DNA of 64,000 nucleotides from Pantoea sp. Ep11b (lineage in GTDB: Bacteria > Pseudomonadota > Gammaproteobacteria > Enterobacterales > Enterobacteriaceae). The stretch covers positions 3,162,001 to 3,226,000 of the forward strand of contig NZ_CP160631.1 of NCBI RefSeq assembly GCF_040783975.1, written 5' to 3'. Below are positions 50,823-61,170 of the stretch, piece after piece. Position 1 is the first letter of the stretch. Each line of letters begins with the position of its first letter. The position numbers were made by a program, and so were the translations under genes. The notes beneath the pieces were generated by a model. It was not told where the DNA came from. It worked only from the letters and a program-made list of their open reading frames with translations, and ran no database searches.

Positions 50823-52319
50823 TTAGCGTGAGGTGTCGTCAGCCAGCTGTGCAGGCTTCGCATCCTCTTCATGGTGATCGTGTTCTGTCGCGGCAATCGC
50901 GTTCACACGCTTACGCACTCCGAACCATCCCAGCACCAGTACCACGGCAATCAGCGGAATGGAGGCGATGGTATAGGTGCCGTTCGGGTAGTCAAACGCC
51001 ATCAGTACCAGCACGCTGAACAGGAACAGCAGCGTCAGCCATGAGGTAAACGGCGCACCCGGCAGCTTGAAGCTGACATCATCCGCCTTGCCCTCTTTGA
51101 TCGCTTTGCGCAGACGGAGCTGGCAAATCACGATAAAGGCCCAGGAGGAGATGATGCCCAGCGAGGCGATGTTCAGCACGATCTCAAACACCTGAGAAGG
51201 CACGTAGTAGTTCAGCACCACACCGATCACGTAGACGCAGATGGTGACCAGGATACCGGCGTAAGGCACCTGCTGACCGTTCATCTTTGACATAAATTTC
51301 GGCGCAGAACCGCCCATCGACATGGAGCGCAGGATACGTCCGGTGGAGTAGAGGCCCGAGTTAAGGCTGGAGAGCGCCGCGCTCAGCACCACAATGTTCA
51401 TGATACTGCCGATGTAGGGCACGCCGAGCTTCGAGAAGAAGGTCACGAACGGACTCTGACCCGCCTGGTAGGCGTTCCACGGCAGCAGCAGCACCAGCAG
51501 AACCACAGAACCCACGTAGAACAGGCCGATACGCCAGATCACGCTGTTAATCGCTTTCGGCAGCATGGTTTTGGGATCTTTACACTCTCCCGCAGCCGTG
51601 CCCACCAGCTCGATAGAGGCAAAGGCGAATACCACACCCTGGATCAGCACCAGCGCAGGCAGCAAGCCGTGCGGGAACAGACCGCCATTATCGGTGATCA
51701 GATGGAAGCCGGTGCTGTTGCCATCCAGCGGTTTGCCAGTGCCCAGGAAGATGACACCCACCACCAGGAAGACCACAATCGCCAGCACTTTGACCAGCGC
51801 GAACCAGAACTCCATCTCGGCGAACCATTTCACACCGATCATGTTCATGGTGCCGACAATCGCCAGCGCACCCAGCGCAAAGACCCACTGCGGCACATCG
51901 CCAAACGCGCCCCAGTAGTGCATGTAGAGCGCCACAGCGGTGATGTCGACGATGCCGGTCATCGCCCAGTTGACGAAATACATCCAGCCGGCCACATAGG
52001 AGGCCTTTTCACCGAGGAACTCACGGGCATAAGAGACGAAGCTGCCACTGCTCGGACGGTGTAACACCAGTTCGCCCAGCGCACGCAGAATAAAGAAGGA
52101 GAAGATGCCACAGACCAGATAGATAATGGCTAACGCAGGGCCGGCAGCCTGTAAACGGCCCCCTGCGCCCAGGAACAAACCGGTACCGATGGCACCGCCG
52201 ATCGCAATCATCTGTACGTGACGGTTACCCATCGCCTTCTGGTAACCGGCGTCATGAGAGTTGAGCCAGCGTCGTTTCGCAGCGCGCATCTCGCCTGGGG
52301 TTTTCTTTATAGATTTCAT
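50823..52319 (-). CDS. ansP: L-asparagine permease AnsP
   Basis: A 498-residue amino acid/polyamine/organocation permease with 12 membrane segments. It matches E. coli AnsP nearly throughout ([81 protein letters not shown]). It imports L-asparagine with protons. The ATG at 52319 is chosen over 52343 because AGGAA lies just upstream and the longer N-terminus has no counterpart. In E. coli ansP is elsewhere on the chromosome; here it takes the place of aegA. Confidence 0.93.
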   Translation of the reverse strand: MKSIKKTPGEMRAAKRRWLNSHDAGYQKAMGNRHVQMIAIGGAIGTGLFLGAGGRLQAAGPALAIIYLVCGIFSFFILRALGELVLHRPSSGSFVSYAREFLGEKASYVAGWMYFVNWAMTGIVDITAVALYMHYWGAFGDVPQWVFALGALAIVGTMNMIGVKWFAEMEFWFALVKVLAIVVFLVVGVIFLGTGKPLDGNSTGFHLITDNGGLFPHGLLPALVLIQGVVFAFASIELVGTAAGECKDPKTMLPKAINSVIWRIGLFYVGSVVLLVLLLPWNAYQAGQSPFVTFFSKLGVPYIGSIMNIVVLSAALSSLNSGLYSTGRILRSMSMGGSAPKFMSKMNGQQVPYAGILVTICVYVIGVVLNYYVPSQVFEIVLNIASLGIISSWAFIVICQLRLRKAIKEGKADDVSFKLPGAPFTSWLTLLFLFSVLVLMAFDYPNGTYTIASIPLIAVVLVLGWFGVRKRVNAIAATEHDHHEEDAKPAQLADDTSR

Positions 52320-52537
52320 AGCATTCCTGTTTGTCCGAACCATCAGTCGTTGCTACCCCAGTGCAGGCGTAATGCTCTGTGAAATGGGGTATTTCCTCTA
52401 TGCGTTGGCCAGTGAGTGAGTGCCAGGCAACGCGGGAATTTACGGCGATGAATCCTACCCGTTCTGCAAGAACGAAGCAAAATATACCGGGCGAATGCAC
52501 AGGCTGATTTGTAAGAATCCATCCTGATGCACAAAAA

Positions 52538-52564
52538 CAAAAAAACCGGCCAATTCAGGCCGGT
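52538..52564 (-). terminator. Terminator of the DUF1471 gene
   Basis: ACCGGCC-TGAATT-GGCCGGT (52545–52564) followed on the minus strand by a T-rich run. Confidence 0.8.
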
Positions 52565-52597
52565 AAACGCTACAGGGATGGAAACAGGAGGGTAAGG

Positions 52598-52870
52598 TTA
52601 GCGGTAAATCTCTGCGGTTCCGCTCCAGAGGCTGGAGTCGCCGGGGTTATCGACACCGATCACGCGGTAGTGACTGGCGCCCATCTCCTCCGCTTTTTGC
52701 GACAGCTGGCGGCTGGCGTCATCCAGTGAGCCACGTACACCGGATACCGATACGCTGCCGAGGCTCTGCATGTTCTGCGCCTGAGAAGGGTCGACCGGCG
52801 CGGCGGCAAAGGTACCAAATGAGGTGGCAGCCAGAAGTGCGCCCGCCAGTGCAACAGTCAGTTTTTTCAT
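52598..52870 (-). CDS. DUF1471 (YhcN/BhsA-type) small periplasmic protein
   Basis: A 90-residue exported protein: signal peptide MKKLTVALAGALLAATSFGTFAAA, then the DUF1471 domain (QSLGSVSVSGVRGSLDDASRQLSQKAEEMGASHYRVIGVDNPGDSSLWSGTAEIYR). Relatives (BhsA, YhcN, McbA) are stress-induced proteins affecting biofilm and surface permeability. GGAG lies 6 bases before the ATG at 52870. I cannot assign it to one paralogue. It is a single-gene unit with its own terminator. Confidence 0.87.
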   Translation of the reverse strand: MKKLTVALAGALLAATSFGTFAAAPVDPSQAQNMQSLGSVSVSGVRGSLDDASRQLSQKAEEMGASHYRVIGVDNPGDSSLWSGTAEIYR

Positions 52871-53132
52871 TGGGTGCTCCTTAATCTGCATTCAGGGATT
52901 GAGGTGGTGAATAATGACTGGAGAAATTATTGGCGCTGCAATGAAAAGCAACATCGGGCCGATGTAAACCTGTTCGTTTTTTAGCCGCCAAACCGCAGCT
53001 ATTCCTGGGAACTGTCAGTTGCGGTCATTTTGTGTGCGATGTGTAATGCCCTGTGCGATAAACAGGGAATGGATCATTGGCGTGAGGTGACGGCCCTCTT
53101 ATAATTCCCACACTTCAGACAGGGCTATTCAT

Positions 53133-54821
53133 GTGATTGTTAAACGTTCCGTAACTCAGAGCATCGCTCAGGCGCTCAGCGCCATCGTTCTGCTGTCGCT
53201 GCTGACCACCGGCCTGGCACTCGTCACGCTGCTCAGCAGCCAGCGTGATGCAGAGGCGATCAATCTGGCGGGCTCGTTGCGTATGCAGAGCTATCGCATG
53301 GCCTGGGATGCCAGCCGTCAGCCGCAGAATCTGCCTGTTCATCTGGCACGCTATCAGCAAACGCTGGATGCCCCGGTGTTGCAGAAACTGGATCGGCCCT
53401 GGGTACCTCGTGAAGTAAGCGTTCGCTATCAACGTCTGCGCGCCGCCTGGCCCGCGCTGCAGCAGCAGCTACAGCAGGAAAACATTGCGGCTTATCAGCA
53501 GCAGATCCCAATCTATGTCGGCGAAATCGACCGCTTTGTGCTGAGCCTGCAACGCTATACCGAACTGAAGATGCACCTGGTGGCCGCCAGCAGTCTGGTG
53601 GGGGTCATTGCGATTGTGGCGCTGGCGCTGATGACGATTCGCTTTACCCGTCAGCAGGTGGTGCGCCCTCTGAATGCGCTGGTCACGGCCAGCCGTTACG
53701 TCGAGAGCGGCAATTTCGCTTTTCCGCCGCTAGAGGTGGAGCAGCAGAATGAACTGCGGGTACTCTCGCACGCCTTCAGCGGCATGGCGGCACGTCTGCA
53801 CTCGCACTACCAGCTGCTGGAAAGCACGGTACGCGCGAAAACGGAAGATCTGACCCAGGCCAATCGCACCCTGTCGCTGCTCTATGAAAGCTCCCAGATG
53901 CTGACCGCCAGTCCACTGCATCCGGCGCTGTTTGAAGCGGTATTAACCACGGTGCTGCAGCGCGAGAAGCTGAGGGCCATCCGGCTCGACAGCAAACAGT
54001 TTTCGTTCTCCGCCGGTAGTGAACAGGCCGCCGGTGAGTGGCACGCCCTGCCGTTGCAGCAGGCCGATCAGCCGATTGGCGAACTGCGCTGGCAGATCGC
54101 CGCTCTCTCTCCGCCGGAGGCGCTGATGCGCAGCCTGGCGGGGATGCTGGGACGGACACTCTGGATCTGGCAGACGCAGCAGCAGTACCAGCAGATGCTG
54201 CTGATTGAAGAACGCACCACGATCGCCCGCGAGTTACATGACTCGCTGGCGCAGTCCCTCTCCTTTTTACGCATCCAGCTGACCCTGCTGCGCCGCACCG
54301 TGAATAAAGAGGACCACGCCGCACATACCATTATCGCGGATTTCGATCAGGCGCTGGCCGACGCCTATCGCCAGCTGCGTGAGCTGCTGACCACTTTCCG
54401 TCTCACCATCGAACAGGCAGATCTGGTTGCGGCGATGGAAGCAATGATCGCCTCGCTGCAGGAGAAGAGCAGCGCAGCGATCGAATTTAACTATCAGCGC
54501 GGCCTGCAGACGCTGGAGGCGCAGCAGCAGGTACATCTCCTGCAGATTGCCCGGGAGGCGTTACTGAATGCCATCCGGCACGCCAGCGCCAGAGTCATCC
54601 GGGTGGATTATCAGCACAGCGATAAAGGTGAGCACTTACTGACAATTACGGATGATGGCACGGGGATCGGCAGCACGAAGGAACCGCCCGGCCACTACGG
54701 ACTGACGATTATGGCGGAACGCGCCCAGCGCCTCGGCGGCGAGCTGACCATTCTCGCCCGGGAGCGCGGCACCCAGGTTGCGCTGCGCTTTCCACCGCAG
54801 CCCGCACGCGCGCTGGAGTAG
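53133..54821 (+). CDS. narQ: Nitrate/nitrite sensor histidine kinase NarQ
   Basis: A 562-residue kinase collinear with E. coli NarQ (566). TM1 (about 14–34) is followed by the P-box-like nitrate-sensing segment DAEAINLAGSLRMQSYRMAWD, a periplasmic four-helix domain, TM2 (about 147–167), HAMP, a signalling helix and a weak GAF-like region, then the HisKA_3 domain with His369 in ARELHDSLAQSLSFLRIQL and the ATPase box DDGTGIG...GHYGLTIMAERAQRLGG. The GTG at 53133 fits the E. coli N-terminus (MIVKRPV-like), with AGGG upstream. A narP-type regulator follows, unlike in E. coli. Confidence 0.95.
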   Translation: MIVKRSVTQSIAQALSAIVLLSLLTTGLALVTLLSSQRDAEAINLAGSLRMQSYRMAWDASRQPQNLPVHLARYQQTLDAPVLQKLDRPWVPREVSVRYQRLRAAWPALQQQLQQENIAAYQQQIPIYVGEIDRFVLSLQRYTELKMHLVAASSLVGVIAIVALALMTIRFTRQQVVRPLNALVTASRYVESGNFAFPPLEVEQQNELRVLSHAFSGMAARLHSHYQLLESTVRAKTEDLTQANRTLSLLYESSQMLTASPLHPALFEAVLTTVLQREKLRAIRLDSKQFSFSAGSEQAAGEWHALPLQQADQPIGELRWQIAALSPPEALMRSLAGMLGRTLWIWQTQQQYQQMLLIEERTTIARELHDSLAQSLSFLRIQLTLLRRTVNKEDHAAHTIIADFDQALADAYRQLRELLTTFRLTIEQADLVAAMEAMIASLQEKSSAAIEFNYQRGLQTLEAQQQVHLLQIAREALLNAIRHASARVIRVDYQHSDKGEHLLTITDDGTGIGSTKEPPGHYGLTIMAERAQRLGGELTILARERGTQVALRFPPQPARALE

Positions 54822-54888
54822 CGCGCCGGGCCCGATTAAAACGATCCTTTAGCCTGACAGCAGACGTTACGGGACAGCACAGACAGTG

Positions 54889-54899
54889 CCCCCCCCCCC
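54889..54899 (+). repeat. Run of eleven C residues in the narQ–narP gap
   Basis: C11 lies 67 bases after the narQ stop and 39 bases before the narP ATG, outside any coding frame. Such G/C homopolymers can slip during replication. It could also be an assembly artefact in length. Confidence 0.7.
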
Positions 54900-54937
54900 T
54901 GCGCCGTCATCGTCTGAAACCGAAAACAGGAGAAACT

Positions 54938-55567
54938 ATGCAACAGCCCGCTTTAACCCTGATGATTGTGGATGACCATCCGCTGATGCGCCGCGGTGTG
55001 CGTCAGCTGCTGGCGCTGGAGCCCCGTTTGTCGGTGATTGCCGAAGCCAGCAACGGCACCGAGGCGCTGGCAGAGGCACGCCGTCAGGAACCTGACATCA
55101 TTCTGCTGGATCTGAATATGAAGGGCCTGTCCGGGCTGGATACGCTGAAGGCGCTGCGTCAGGATGGCATTCATTCACGCATTCTGGTGCTGACGGTCTC
55201 CGACGCCCGCAGCGATATTTTTGCCATGGTGGACGCCGGTGCCGACGGCTATCTGCTTAAGGACAGCGAGCCGGATATCCTGCTGGAACATATCCTGCAG
55301 GCATCGCGTGGTGAGAAGGTGTTCAGCGACGGCGTTGCCAGCTATCTGTCCAGTCGTCAGCACAGCGCCGATCCGCTGCGTCAGCTCACCGAACGTGAGC
55401 GGGATGTCCTGCAGGAGGTGGCGCGCGGCCTGTCGAATAAGGAGATTGCCGCCATTCTGCATATCTCGGAAGAGACCGTGAAAGTGCATATCCGCAATCT
55501 GCTGCGCAAGCTGGATGTCCGCTCACGGGTGGCGGCCACGGTGATGTGGCTGGAAAGCCGCAAATAG
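54938..55567 (+). CDS. narP: NarP-type nitrate/nitrite response regulator
   Basis: A 209-residue NarL/FixJ-family regulator: MIVDDHPLMRRGVRQLL at the start, phosphoacceptor Asp58 in IILLDLNMKGLSGLDTL, Lys in YLLKDSEPDILLEHI, and a C-terminal LuxR-type helix-turn-helix (LTERERDVLQEVARGLSNKEIAAILHISEETVKVHIRNLLRKLDVRSRVAATVMWLE). It is closer to NarP than NarL by the MIVDDHPLMRRGVRQLL and LTVSDA blocks. AGGAG is 7 bases before the ATG. It lies 116 bases after narQ, so the partners are linked, whereas E. coli keeps them apart. Confidence 0.92.
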   Translation: MQQPALTLMIVDDHPLMRRGVRQLLALEPRLSVIAEASNGTEALAEARRQEPDIILLDLNMKGLSGLDTLKALRQDGIHSRILVLTVSDARSDIFAMVDAGADGYLLKDSEPDILLEHILQASRGEKVFSDGVASYLSSRQHSADPLRQLTERERDVLQEVARGLSNKEIAAILHISEETVKVHIRNLLRKLDVRSRVAATVMWLESRK

Positions 55568-55593
55568 CCAACGAATTTACACTTTCTCCTCAA

Positions 55594-55609
55594 TTTCTCC
55601 ACGATTTCC
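55594..55609 (+). promoter_or_regulatory. BaeR-like box upstream of acrD
   Basis: TTTCTCCACGATTTCC resembles the BaeR box (TTTTTCTCCATDATTGGC in E. coli), which acts upstream of acrD there. A second related copy, TTTCTCCTCAATTTC, starts 11 bases earlier, and an inverted copy (AATCGTGG) lies at 55644–55651. Match is good at the TTCTCCA and ATT positions, poorer at the 3' end. Confidence 0.45.
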
Positions 55610-55734
55610 CCCGCCGCCGCACGTAGAGTAAATGGCGGAGGAGAATCGTGGCAAAGACCATCCGATTGTCTGCCAGTGCGCCCGTGGCTGGTGGGGCTGA
55701 CCGAGTATAATAAATACTGAGGAGTGTCGATTTA

Positions 55735-58700
55735 ATGTCGAATTTCTTTATCGACCGCCCCATCTTTGCCTGGGTGCTGGCGATTCTGCTCTGTCTGTGC
55801 GGAGCCCTGTCGATCATGTCACTGCCTGTGGAACAGTATCCCGACCTGGCGCCGCCCAACGTGCGGATCACCGCTAACTATCCGGGCGCGTCCGCTCAGA
55901 CACTGGAAAATACCGTCACCCAGGTGATCGAGCAGAACATGACCGGCATCGACAACCTGATGTACATGTCCTCCAACAGCAGTAACACCGGCCAGGCGCA
56001 AATCACCCTCACCTTCCGCGCCGGCACCAATCCCGATGAAGCCCGTCAGCAGGTGCAGAATCAGCTGCAGTCGGCGCTGCGTAAATTGCCGCAGGCGGTG
56101 CAGTCGCAGGGCGTTACGGTCAACAAAACCGGTGACAGCAATATTCTGATGGTGGCCTTTGTCTCCACCGACGGCAGCATGGATAAGCAGGATATTTCAG
56201 ACTATGTGGCCAGTAATATTCAGGATCCGCTGAGCCGCATCGACGGCGTGGGTCAGGTTGACGCCTACGGCTCACAGTATGCGATGCGCATCTGGCTCGA
56301 TCCCAACAAACTGATCGCCTATGCGCTGACCACCAATGATGTGGTCAGCGCCATTCAGTCCCAGAACAGTCAGGTGGCCGTGGGTCAGGTGGGTGGCCTG
56401 CCGTCGGTGGAGAAACAGGCGCTGAACGCCACGGTGAACGCCCAGTCGATGCTGCAGACGCCCGAGCAGTTCCGGGCGATTACTTTAAAAAACAATCCCG
56501 ACGGTTCCGTGGTCACGCTGGGGGATGTCGCCAGCGTGGCGCTGGGTGCCGAGAAGTATGATTATCTGAGTCGCTACAACGGTCAGCCTGCCTCTGGCCT
56601 GGGGGTGAAGCTTGCCTCCGGCGCCAACGAGATGAACACCGACAAGCTGGTGCGGGCGCGCATTGAGGAGTTATCGCACTACTTCCCGCACGGGCTGGAA
56701 GCAAAAATTGCCTATGAAACCTCCCCGTTCGTTAAGGCGTCAATTACGGACGTGGTAAAGACGCTGCTGGAGGCGATCGTGCTGGTCTTTGGCGTGATGT
56801 ATCTGTTTATGCAGAACTTCCGCGCCACCCTGATCCCGACGATTGCGGTGCCGGTGGTGCTGTTCGGCACTTTCAGCGTGCTCTACGCCTGCGGGTTCAG
56901 CATCAATACTCTGACCATGTTTGCCATGGTGCTGGCGATCGGGCTGCTGGTGGATGACGCCATCGTGGTCGTGGAAAACGTGGAACGACTGATGCAGGAA
57001 GAGGGACTTTCGCCCCGCGCCGCCACACGAAAATCGATGGGGCAGATTCAGGGTGCGCTGGTCGGCATCGCGCTGGTGCTCTCTGCGGTGTTTGTGCCGA
57101 TGGCTTTTTTCGGCGGCACCGTCGGGGCCATCTATCGTCAGTTCTCGATTACCATCGTCTCGGCGATGGTGCTGTCCGTGCTGGTGGCGATGATCCTGAC
57201 CCCGGCGCTGTGCGCTACGCTGCTGAAACCGGTCGCCGGGGGCGATCCGCACGCGCGGCGCGGCTTCTTCGGCTGGTTTAACCGTCACTTCAATCGCAAC
57301 GCAGACCGCTATGAGCGCGGTGTGGCGGCGCTGCTGCGACGGGGCGGTCGCTGGCTGCTGCTCTATCTCGCCCTTATCGGCCTGATGGCCTTCCTGTTTC
57401 TGCGTCTGCCCACCTCATTTCTGCCGCTGGAGGATCGCGGGGTCTTCCTGACACAGGTTCAGCTTCCGGCTGGCGCCACGCTTGAGCAGACGGCCAGCGT
57501 GGTAGCGAAGGTCGAAAACTACTACCTGACGGAGGAGAAGGCGAACGTGCTGTCGGTCTTCGCCACCATCGGCGCTGGTCCGGGTGGCAATGGGCAGAAC
57601 GTGGCGCGCCTGTTTGTGCGGCTGAAAGACTGGGAAGCGCGACCCGGCGCTGATCGCACCTCTTTCGCGATTATTGAACGCGCGACCCGGGCGTTTCAGA
57701 AGATCACCGAGGCGCGGGTGATTGCCAGCAGTCCGCCCGCCATCACCGGCATGGGCAGCAGCTCCGGCTTCGATATGCAACTGCAGGATCATGCGGGCAT
57801 CGGCCATACTCAGCTGATGGCGATGCGCGACCGGCTACTGGAGATGGCGGGTAACGATAAGGCGCTGTCACGGGTGCGTCACAATGGTCTCGATGACAGT
57901 CCGCAGCTGCAGATTGATGTGGATGCGCGTAAAGCGCAGGCACTGGGCGTCTCGCTGGATACCATCAACGACACCCTGACCACCGCCTGGGGCTCCAGTT
58001 ACGTCAATGACTTCCTGGATCGCGGCCGGGTGAAAAAGGTCTATGTGCAGGCCGCCGCCGAATTCCGCATGCTGCCGGATGACATCAACAAATGGTACGT
58101 GCGCAACAGCAGCGGCGGCATGGTGCCCTTCTCCGCCTTTGCCACCAGCCGCTGGGAGACCGGCTCACCGCGACTCGAACGCTACAACGGCTACTCCTCG
58201 CTGGAGATTGTCGGTGAAGCGGCCAGCGGCGTCAGCAGCGGCACGGCGATGGATGAGATGGAGAAGCTGGTGAACGCGCTGCCGCTGGGCGTGGGGTTCC
58301 AGTGGACCGGTGCCTCCTATCAGGAGCGGCTCTCCGGCTCCCAGGCTCCGGCGCTCTATGCCATTTCACTATTGGTAGTGTTCCTCTGCCTGGCCGCACT
58401 GTATGAGAGCTGGTCGATCCCCTTCTCGGTGATGCTGGTGGTGCCGCTGGGGGTGGTCGGCGCGCTGATTGCCACCTGGCTGCGCGGCCTGGAAAACGAT
58501 GTCTACTTCCAGGTGGGTCTGCTGACGGTGGTAGGCCTCTCCGCGAAAAACGCCATCCTGATTGTGGAATTTGCCAACGAGATTAACAGTAAAGGCCGTG
58601 AACTGGTGGAATCAACACTGGAGGCGTCACGTCAGCGCCTGCGGCCGATTCTGATGACCTCGCTGGCCTTTATCTTCGGGGTGCTGCCGATGGCTATCAG

Positions 58701-58851
58701 CAGCGGAGCAGGCTCTGGCAGCCAGCATGCTGTGGGAACCGGCGTGATGGGTGGGATGATCTCTGCCACTCTGCTGGCGATCTTCTTTGTGCCGCTGTTC
58801 TTTGTGCTGGTCCGCCGTCGCTTCCCGCTGAAAGAGAAGCCGCAAGACTAG
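55735..58851 (+). CDS. acrD: AcrD, RND multidrug (aminoglycoside) efflux pump
   Basis: A 1038-residue RND transporter with 12 membrane segments and two large periplasmic loops. It starts [21 protein letters not shown]; the proton-relay Asp407–Asp408 are in [16 protein letters not shown]. It is called AcrD rather than AcrB from the linkage to narQ, yffB and dapE and the closeness to E. coli AcrD (1037 residues). AcrD pumps aminoglycosides and some anionic drugs with AcrA and TolC. There is no adaptor gene alongside, as in E. coli. Confidence 0.94.
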   Translation: MSNFFIDRPIFAWVLAILLCLCGALSIMSLPVEQYPDLAPPNVRITANYPGASAQTLENTVTQVIEQNMTGIDNLMYMSSNSSNTGQAQITLTFRAGTNPDEARQQVQNQLQSALRKLPQAVQSQGVTVNKTGDSNILMVAFVSTDGSMDKQDISDYVASNIQDPLSRIDGVGQVDAYGSQYAMRIWLDPNKLIAYALTTNDVVSAIQSQNSQVAVGQVGGLPSVEKQALNATVNAQSMLQTPEQFRAITLKNNPDGSVVTLGDVASVALGAEKYDYLSRYNGQPASGLGVKLASGANEMNTDKLVRARIEELSHYFPHGLEAKIAYETSPFVKASITDVVKTLLEAIVLVFGVMYLFMQNFRATLIPTIAVPVVLFGTFSVLYACGFSINTLTMFAMVLAIGLLVDDAIVVVENVERLMQEEGLSPRAATRKSMGQIQGALVGIALVLSAVFVPMAFFGGTVGAIYRQFSITIVSAMVLSVLVAMILTPALCATLLKPVAGGDPHARRGFFGWFNRHFNRNADRYERGVAALLRRGGRWLLLYLALIGLMAFLFLRLPTSFLPLEDRGVFLTQVQLPAGATLEQTASVVAKVENYYLTEEKANVLSVFATIGAGPGGNGQNVARLFVRLKDWEARPGADRTSFAIIERATRAFQKITEARVIASSPPAITGMGSSSGFDMQLQDHAGIGHTQLMAMRDRLLEMAGNDKALSRVRHNGLDDSPQLQIDVDARKAQALGVSLDTINDTLTTAWGSSYVNDFLDRGRVKKVYVQAAAEFRMLPDDINKWYVRNSSGGMVPFSAFATSRWETGSPRLERYNGYSSLEIVGEAASGVSSGTAMDEMEKLVNALPLGVGFQWTGASYQERLSGSQAPALYAISLLVVFLCLAALYESWSIPFSVMLVVPLGVVGALIATWLRGLENDVYFQVGLLTVVGLSAKNAILIVEFANEINSKGRELVESTLEASRQRLRPILMTSLAFIFGVLPMAISSGAGSGSQHAVGTGVMGGMISATLLAIFFVPLFFVLVRRRFPLKEKPQD

Positions 58852-58856
58852 CGCCC

Positions 58857-58889
58857 AATAAAAAAGCGGCCACTGAAATCAGTGACCGC
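58857..58889 (-). terminator. Terminator between acrD and ypfM
   Basis: GCGG-CACTGA...TCAGTG-CCGC type hairpin (58866–58889, one mismatch) with a T run on the minus strand. It marks the end of the ypfM transcript; on the plus strand a weaker TTGTTT tract may also stop acrD. Confidence 0.7.
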
Positions 58890-58951
58890 CTTGTTTCTGT
58901 GTGTGGTAAGAATTCCAGCAAGCGGGATGGTCCTGCTATTCCCGAGGTGGG

Positions 58952-59014
58952 TTACTTGTTACGTAACATCGCTTCGATAAATTCTTTCCAGGTTCCCATT
59001 TCGGTGTCAATCAT
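58952..59014 (-). CDS. ypfM: YpfM-like 20-residue protein
   Basis: A 20-residue gene encoding MIDTEMGTWKEFIEAMLRNK, with GAGAGG about 5 bases before the ATG and a terminator 63 bases past the stop. It matches E. coli YpfM (19 residues, MIERELGNWKDFIEVMLRK as I recall) at M-I, E-x-G-x-W-K, FIE-x-MLR and length, and it sits in the same place, between acrD and yffB on the opposite strand. Function is unknown. Its charged, possibly helical sequence is conserved, so it is very likely a real gene. Confidence 0.8.
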   Translation of the reverse strand: MIDTEMGTWKEFIEAMLRNK

Positions 59015-59426
59015 GATGCCCTCTCTTATTGTGATGGCAATGTTACGCCTTTTTTTTATTCAGGTGAATACGGTTACACCTGTTAACTTTATCGGCAGCA
59101 GCACGAAAAACATGAATATTGCTGATTTTGTAAGCTGACGCACATTTCAGCAACTGACTGAGGCGGTTGAAATTAATTTTTTTTAAGCCCAGCGGTAGAC
59201 GATTTTATCAACATAGCGAAATTCTTAATGTGCCAATGATGACAAACGTAATGATTGCAGATGAAATTGATAGCGATTACCCACTGAGAAACGGCGCATG
59301 GCCGCCGGTTCATTCGGGGCCGTTTCCCGCGTCCGCGCAGATGCCGCAACGGATCACACTATGCTAAACTCGCGCTCTGGCTGCTTTTTTCAGCTTAACG
59401 CTCAACATGACAATAAGGATCAGGCG
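59015..59426. other. Intergenic region between ypfM and yffB
   Basis: This 412-base AT-rich gap must carry the ypfM promoter on the minus strand (a possible TTCACC-N17-TAACAT lies just upstream of its start) and the yffB promoter on the plus strand (TATGCT near 59359). A short inverted repeat CAGGTG/CACCTG lies near 59061–59082. No larger reading frame is credible. Confidence 0.35.
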
Positions 59427-59795
59427 ATGTGCACGCAGTGGGTGATGTTCGGGATTAAAAATTGCGACACCATAAAAAAAGCCCGGCGTTTTTTAACGGC
59501 GGCGGGTATCGACTATCACTTTCACGACTACCGTGCCGATGGCCTGAGCGAAGCCCTGCTGCAGGCGTTTATCGATGCGCTGGGCTATGAGGCGCTGCTC
59601 AACACCCGTGGCACCACCTGGCGCAAACTGCCCGACGCTGAGCGTGAAGCCGTCACCGACGCCAGCAGCGCCCGCGCACTGATGCTGGCCCATCCCGCCA
59701 TGATTAAGCGTCCACTGCTGCGCACTCCGGATGGCACCCTGCTCGCCGGTTTTAACGAAGCCACCTATCAGAATGCTATCCAGGAGAAGTCATAA
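59427..59795 (+). CDS. yffB: YffB, ArsC/Spx-like thioredoxin-fold protein
   Basis: A 122-residue ArsC-family protein. [32 protein letters not shown] matches the E. coli YffB start, with the single Cys in [15 protein letters not shown] and IKRPLL are the other family blocks. YffB was shown in Pseudomonas to bind glutathione; the role is unclear. The ATG at 59427 is chosen because AAGGA lies upstream and it gives the family length. It ends 1 base before dapE, so both are cotranscribed. Confidence 0.9.
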   Translation: MCTQWVMFGIKNCDTIKKARRFLTAAGIDYHFHDYRADGLSEALLQAFIDALGYEALLNTRGTTWRKLPDAEREAVTDASSARALMLAHPAMIKRPLLRTPDGTLLAGFNEATYQNAIQEKS

Positions 59796-59796
59796 T

Positions 59797-60924
59797 ATGT
59801 TTTGCCCGGTCATTGAGCTGACGCAGCAGCTTATTCGTCGCCCCTCTCTCAGCCCCGATGATGCCGGCTGTCAGGCTCTGCTGATCGCCCGTCTTGAAGC
59901 CATTGGCTTTAAGATCGAAACCATGAACATCGACGACACCCTGAACTTCTGGGCCACCCGGGGCGAAGGGGAAACGCTGGCATTTGCCGGCCATACCGAT
60001 GTGGTGCCGCCTGGCGATGCCAGTCGCTGGATCAATCCGCCGTTTGAGCCCACCATCCGCGACGGCATGCTGTTTGGTCGCGGTGCGGCTGACATGAAAG
60101 GGTCGCTGGCGGCGATGGTGGTCGCGGCCGAACGCTTTGTGGCGGCGCGTCCGCATCACAGAGGACGGCTCGCCTTTATGATCACCTCGGACGAAGAGGC
60201 CAGCGGGGCCAATGGCACAGTAAAAGTGGTAGAGCGGCTGATGGCGCGCCGGGAACGGCTCGACTACTGTCTGGTCGGCGAGCCCTCCAGCACCGAAGTC
60301 GTCGGTGATGTCGTGAAGAATGGCCGTCGCGGTTCAATCACCGCCAACCTGACCATTCACGGTGTGCAGGGCCACGTCGCCTACCCGCATCTGGCAGATA
60401 ACCCGGTGCATCGGGCGATGCCTGCGCTGAATGAGCTGGTGGCAACCGAGTGGGATCAGGGGAATGAGTTTTTCCCGACGACCAGCATGCAGATTGCCAA
60501 TGTGCAGGCGGGCACCGGCAGCAACAACGTGATCCCCGGTGAGCTGTTTGTGCAGTTTAACTTCCGCTTCAGCACCGAACTGACCGATGAGTTGATCCGT
60601 CAGCGGGTGGCAGAGCTGCTGGATCGTCACCAGCTGCGTTACACCATCGAGTGGAAACTCTCCGGTCAGCCCTTCCTGACCGCACGCGGTAAGCTGGTTG
60701 ATGCCGTTGTAAAAGCTGTAGCGCACTATAATGAAATTAAGCCACAGCTGCTGACCACGGGCGGCACCTCCGATGGCCGCTTTATTGCCCGGATGGGTGC
60801 GCAGGTGGTGGAGCTGGGGCCGGTGAATGCCACCATTCATAAAATCAATGAGTGTGTGAAAGCCTCCGACCTGCAGATGCTGAGCCGGATGTACCAGCGC
60901 ATCATGGAACAACTGATCGCCTGA
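59797..60924 (+). CDS. dapE: Succinyl-diaminopimelate desuccinylase DapE
   Basis: A 375-residue M20 metallohydrolase, the same length as E. coli DapE. Zinc-ligand blocks are [35 protein letters not shown] and LVGEPSS; the final His is in [12 protein letters not shown]. It removes succinate from N-succinyl-LL-diaminopimelate in lysine and cell-wall precursor synthesis. The ATG at 59797 directly follows the yffB stop, with AGGAG upstream inside yffB. Confidence 0.96.
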   Translation: MFCPVIELTQQLIRRPSLSPDDAGCQALLIARLEAIGFKIETMNIDDTLNFWATRGEGETLAFAGHTDVVPPGDASRWINPPFEPTIRDGMLFGRGAADMKGSLAAMVVAAERFVAARPHHRGRLAFMITSDEEASGANGTVKVVERLMARRERLDYCLVGEPSSTEVVGDVVKNGRRGSITANLTIHGVQGHVAYPHLADNPVHRAMPALNELVATEWDQGNEFFPTTSMQIANVQAGTGSNNVIPGELFVQFNFRFSTELTDELIRQRVAELLDRHQLRYTIEWKLSGQPFLTARGKLVDAVVKAVAHYNEIKPQLLTTGGTSDGRFIARMGAQVVELGPVNATIHKINECVKASDLQMLSRMYQRIMEQLIA

Positions 60925-60946
60925 CGGCGGTTTAAAGGAGCAGCAA

Positions 60947-61135
60947 ATGGAATTTATTAAAGATTACTGGTGGATCCTGGTGATCCTGCTGATGGTTGGC
61001 GTGCTGATGAACGTTTATAAAGATCTGAAACGCATCGATCACAAAAAGTTTATGGAGAACAAACCGGATCTGCCGCCGCATCGTGATTTCAACGATAAGT
61101 GGGATGACGAAGACGACTGGCCGAAGAAGAAGTAA
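60947..61135 (+). CDS. ypfN: YpfN, UPF0370 single-pass membrane protein
   Basis: A 62-residue protein: one N-terminal membrane helix ([30 protein letters not shown]) and a polar tail with [25 protein letters not shown]. It matches E. coli YpfN. Function is unknown. It lies 22 bases after dapE with GGAG upstream and ends the yffB–dapE–ypfN run. Confidence 0.92.
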   Translation: MEFIKDYWWILVILLMVGVLMNVYKDLKRIDHKKFMENKPDLPPHRDFNDKWDDEDDWPKKK

Positions 61136-61138
61136 ATG

Positions 61139-61170
61139 AAAAAAGCCCCTGTGATGCAGGGGCTTTTTTT
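61139..61170. terminator. Bidirectional terminator between ypfN and ypfH
   Basis: AAAAAAGCCCCTG-TGATG-CAGGGGCTTTTTTT has a perfect 7-bp GC-rich stem flanked by A and T runs and serves both converging genes. Confidence 0.9.

Noticed and set aside
59167..59367. 66-codon plus-strand frame between ypfM and yffB
   Set aside because: Weak start context, no family match, and it overlaps the likely yffB promoter.
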